The notes beneath the pieces are model-generated. The model saw nothing but the letters and a program-made list of their open reading frames with translations, was not told where the DNA came from and made no database searches. A program made the position numbers and the translations under genes. From assembly GCF_000266945.1 (NCBI RefSeq), contig NC_018025.1, positions 3,290,001-3,354,000 of the forward strand: a stretch of 64,000 nucleotides of DNA. Direction: 5' to 3'. Position 1 is the first letter of the stretch. Every line of letters begins with the position of its first letter. This document shows positions 62,490-64,000 of the stretch, piece by piece. Source of the DNA: Desulfomonile tiedjei DSM 6799. GTDB taxonomy: Bacteria; Desulfobacterota; Desulfomonilia; Desulfomonilales; Desulfomonilaceae.

Positions 62490-63427
62490 TTCTTCACATC
62501 CGGTAGATTTTTATTTCCACGTCTCCTCAATACCCTCATCACAAGAAATTTAAGAAAATATCGCCAACTCCTCAATCTCCACGGAGTTCTCTCTACGGAA
62601 GATCTAAACCAATAAAGAGCGTTTTCAAAGTCACCGTTGTTCAGATACGCTCGTCCGAAAGATATATCATGATCTGAAAGAGTTCTCAGAAAAACTTGCA
62701 CTGGGATTCTCTCCGGATCGTAGTTTTGCAGGAGGATATCGTACGTATCCGACCGCACCCCTACCCTGTTGTGGCTCGTATTCGCCTCATAGAACCTGAT
62801 GAAGACGAGAGGTTGGTTACAATAGGCTATGGGATAGCGTGCAGCGATTTTCAGCCAGACATCAAATTCGTCAGCGAATCGATACCGAGAAGGAAAGCCT
62901 CCGACGTCGGCAAGAACATCCCGCCGAATCATGACGGAAGAGGTGTGAATGAAACTCTCCCCATATTCCTTTTCCAGCAGATCGCCGTATATCCAGAGCG
63001 ATTTTCGCGGGGTACGATACGAACTTCCCAATCGAACATGTTTGATGGCAATCAAGCCTATTTCGGGATGCTCTCGGGCAAACCGGACCTGAACTTCCAG
63101 CTTCTCGGGCGCCCACAGATCGTCATGATCCAGAAAAGCAAACCACGCACCGCGAGCCTTCGCAGCACCGTTATTTCTGGATCTGGCTATTCCCTGGTTT
63201 TTCTGGTGGACTGTTCGGATGTCCGACTGAGAATCGAGCCATTCCTTTGTTCCATCTGACGATCCGTCATTCACCACAATAATTTCAAAATCTTTGAATG
63301 TCTGATTTCGCACAGATTGGACGGTCTCTTTCAACAGCTCCACTCTGTTAAAAGTGGGAACGATCACACTGACGAAAGGGTCCGGTGTTCTTGTCTTCCA
63401 CAGCGGTGCATCAGGAGTAGCGATCAT
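62486..63427 (-). CDS. GT2-family glycosyltransferase
   Basis: A 313-residue GT-A enzyme. FVSVIVPTFNRVELLKETVQSVRNQ, IIVVNDGSSDGT, FLDHDDLWAPEKL (D-x-D region) and FADEFDVWLKIA are family hallmarks. The ATG at 63427 overlaps the GT9 stop (ATGA). The tail has basic helices that may touch the membrane. Likely adds a core sugar to LPS. Confidence 0.88.
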   Translation of the reverse strand: MIATPDAPLWKTRTPDPFVSVIVPTFNRVELLKETVQSVRNQTFKDFEIIVVNDGSSDGTKEWLDSQSDIRTVHQKNQGIARSRNNGAAKARGAWFAFLDHDDLWAPEKLEVQVRFAREHPEIGLIAIKHVRLGSSYRTPRKSLWIYGDLLEKEYGESFIHTSSVMIRRDVLADVGGFPSRYRFADEFDVWLKIAARYPIAYCNQPLVFIRFYEANTSHNRVGVRSDTYDILLQNYDPERIPVQVFLRTLSDHDISFGRAYLNNGDFENALYWFRSSVERTPWRLRSWRYFLKFLVMRVLRRRGNKNLPDVKK

Positions 63428-64000
63428 CCGATGAGGCGTTCCAGTTCCCGGAGAACATTTTCCGGTGTAATGCTGTTCATACAAGGATGGTTCTGGTGAG
63501 GACAAGTGAAATGCCGGCACGGTGCACACTGAGCGGAGCCCTGCACAATGTGAGCCTTTTCGCCGTAAGGAGCGGTAGCGCCCGGAATAGTAGGCCCGAA
63601 AATGGTCAATACACGTGCAGACGATGCCACGGCAAGATGTGCGCTCCCCGTATCATTGGAGATCACGAAACGGGATAAGTTCATGATTGCCATGGAATGC
63701 AGAATATCCGATCTTCCCGCAAGATTGACAGCAGGAGAGTGCATTTCCCTGATAATGTCGTCGACGATGTCTCGCTCGCCGGGAGCCCCCAGAAAAACCA
63801 CCTGCCCTCGTGCTTGAAGCCGATCCGCCAGATTTGCGAAATTCTGTCGCGGCCATCTCTTCGCCTCCGAGTTAACCGAACCGGGACACAGACAGAAGAA
63901 ATCCGCTGACTGAGAGATTCCGTGAGATGATAGCAATGCCATAGCCTCTTCGGTGGCTTGGGCAGGGATGCGGACCGAGCAATCGGGATTCCGCGGGGCG
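63424..64000 (-). CDS. GT9-family (heptosyltransferase-like), partial
   Basis: The C-terminal 191 residues of a heptosyltransferase of the WaaF/WaaC family; the frame is still open at the window edge. CPGSVNSEAKRWPRQNFANL is the UDP/ADP-heptose site, and SNDTGSAHLAVASSARVLTIFGPT the D-x-G-x-x-H loop. It transfers heptose to the inner core of LPS. Probably the first gene seen of an LPS-core operon. Confidence 0.87.
   Translation of the reverse strand, partial: APRNPDCSVRIPAQATEEAMALLSSHGISQSADFFCLCPGSVNSEAKRWPRQNFANLADRLQARGQVVFLGAPGERDIVDDIIREMHSPAVNLAGRSDILHSMAIMNLSRFVISNDTGSAHLAVASSARVLTIFGPTIPGATAPYGEKAHIVQGSAQCAPCRHFTCPHQNHPCMNSITPENVLRELERLIG

Noticed and set aside
1-64000. tRNA or rRNA genes
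   Set aside because: No T-loop GTTCGANTC with matching acceptor stem and no rRNA signature was found outside coding regions.

Overview
The window looks like chromosomal DNA from an anaerobic deltaproteobacterium of the Desulfomonile/Syntrophobacter kind. This is inferred from gene content: several polyferredoxins, TPR-rich secreted proteins, an MglA/Roadblock module, a DVU0772-like protein, an ArsS-type radical SAM protein, and many short dispersed repeats between genes. I see no rRNA, tRNA, CRISPR array or prophage. Gene-free gaps are filled with palindromic or MITE-like repeats, so the genome seems rich in small non-autonomous elements.

Region 1 (1-12.4 kb): a 1.27 kb gene-free stretch carries an IS1182-end MITE. 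It is followed by a four-cluster ferredoxin, an orphan RepB-like primase-fold protein with a damaged first catalytic motif, a small secreted protein, an M3 oligopeptidase, two tandem secreted TPR proteins, a Roadblock-MglA-Roadblock operon, a macrodomain protein and an orphan PstS-like binding protein.

Region 2 (12.4-27.5 kb): a small ferredoxin, an acyl-CoA synthetase, an orphan N-succinylarginine dihydrolase, a large secreted TPR protein with a small membrane partner, and a CDC48-type double AAA+ ATPase with a degenerate second ring. Next comes a HigBA-type toxin-antitoxin pair whose antitoxin is fused to an HU/IHF domain. A CMD-family protein follows, coupled to an ArsS-type radical SAM protein whose TGA 'stop' looks like a selenocysteine codon followed by a SECIS-like hairpin. 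QueC and an unrecognised protein close the region.

Region 3 (27.5-55.6 kb): a large surface-polysaccharide locus, nearly all on the minus strand with many ATGA overlaps. It starts with PseB and PseC (a 185-bp MITE fills the gap between them), then a Gfo/Idh oxidoreductase, an SDR, an SpsF-type cytidylyltransferase and PseG. Glycosyltransferases, a polymerase-like membrane protein, two polysaccharide deacetylases, a formyltransferase, a sugar-phosphate transferase, an AsnB-type amidotransferase and an ABC exporter follow. PseH and PseI are absent from the window. At the upstream end are an IS1182-family element inside an older inverted repeat, a PglD/NeuD-type acetyltransferase, an orphan membrane protein between direct repeats, a second DegT aminotransferase and a GT-C membrane protein.

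Region 4 (55.6-64 kb): a PilZ protein sharing an N-terminal module with the unknown gene at 26.7-27.5 kb, a lipoprotein, a winged-helix/4Fe-4S protein, an outer-membrane protein, an L,D-transpeptidase, small cysteine-rich proteins, and the start of an LPS-core locus (WaaP-like kinase, GT2, GT9 cut by the window end).

The observations most worth following are the predicted selenocysteine in the radical SAM protein, the HTH-HU fusion antitoxin, the degenerate CDC48 D2 ring, the primase-fold protein lacking its first catalytic Asp, and the TA-targeting MITE family with one copy nested in another.
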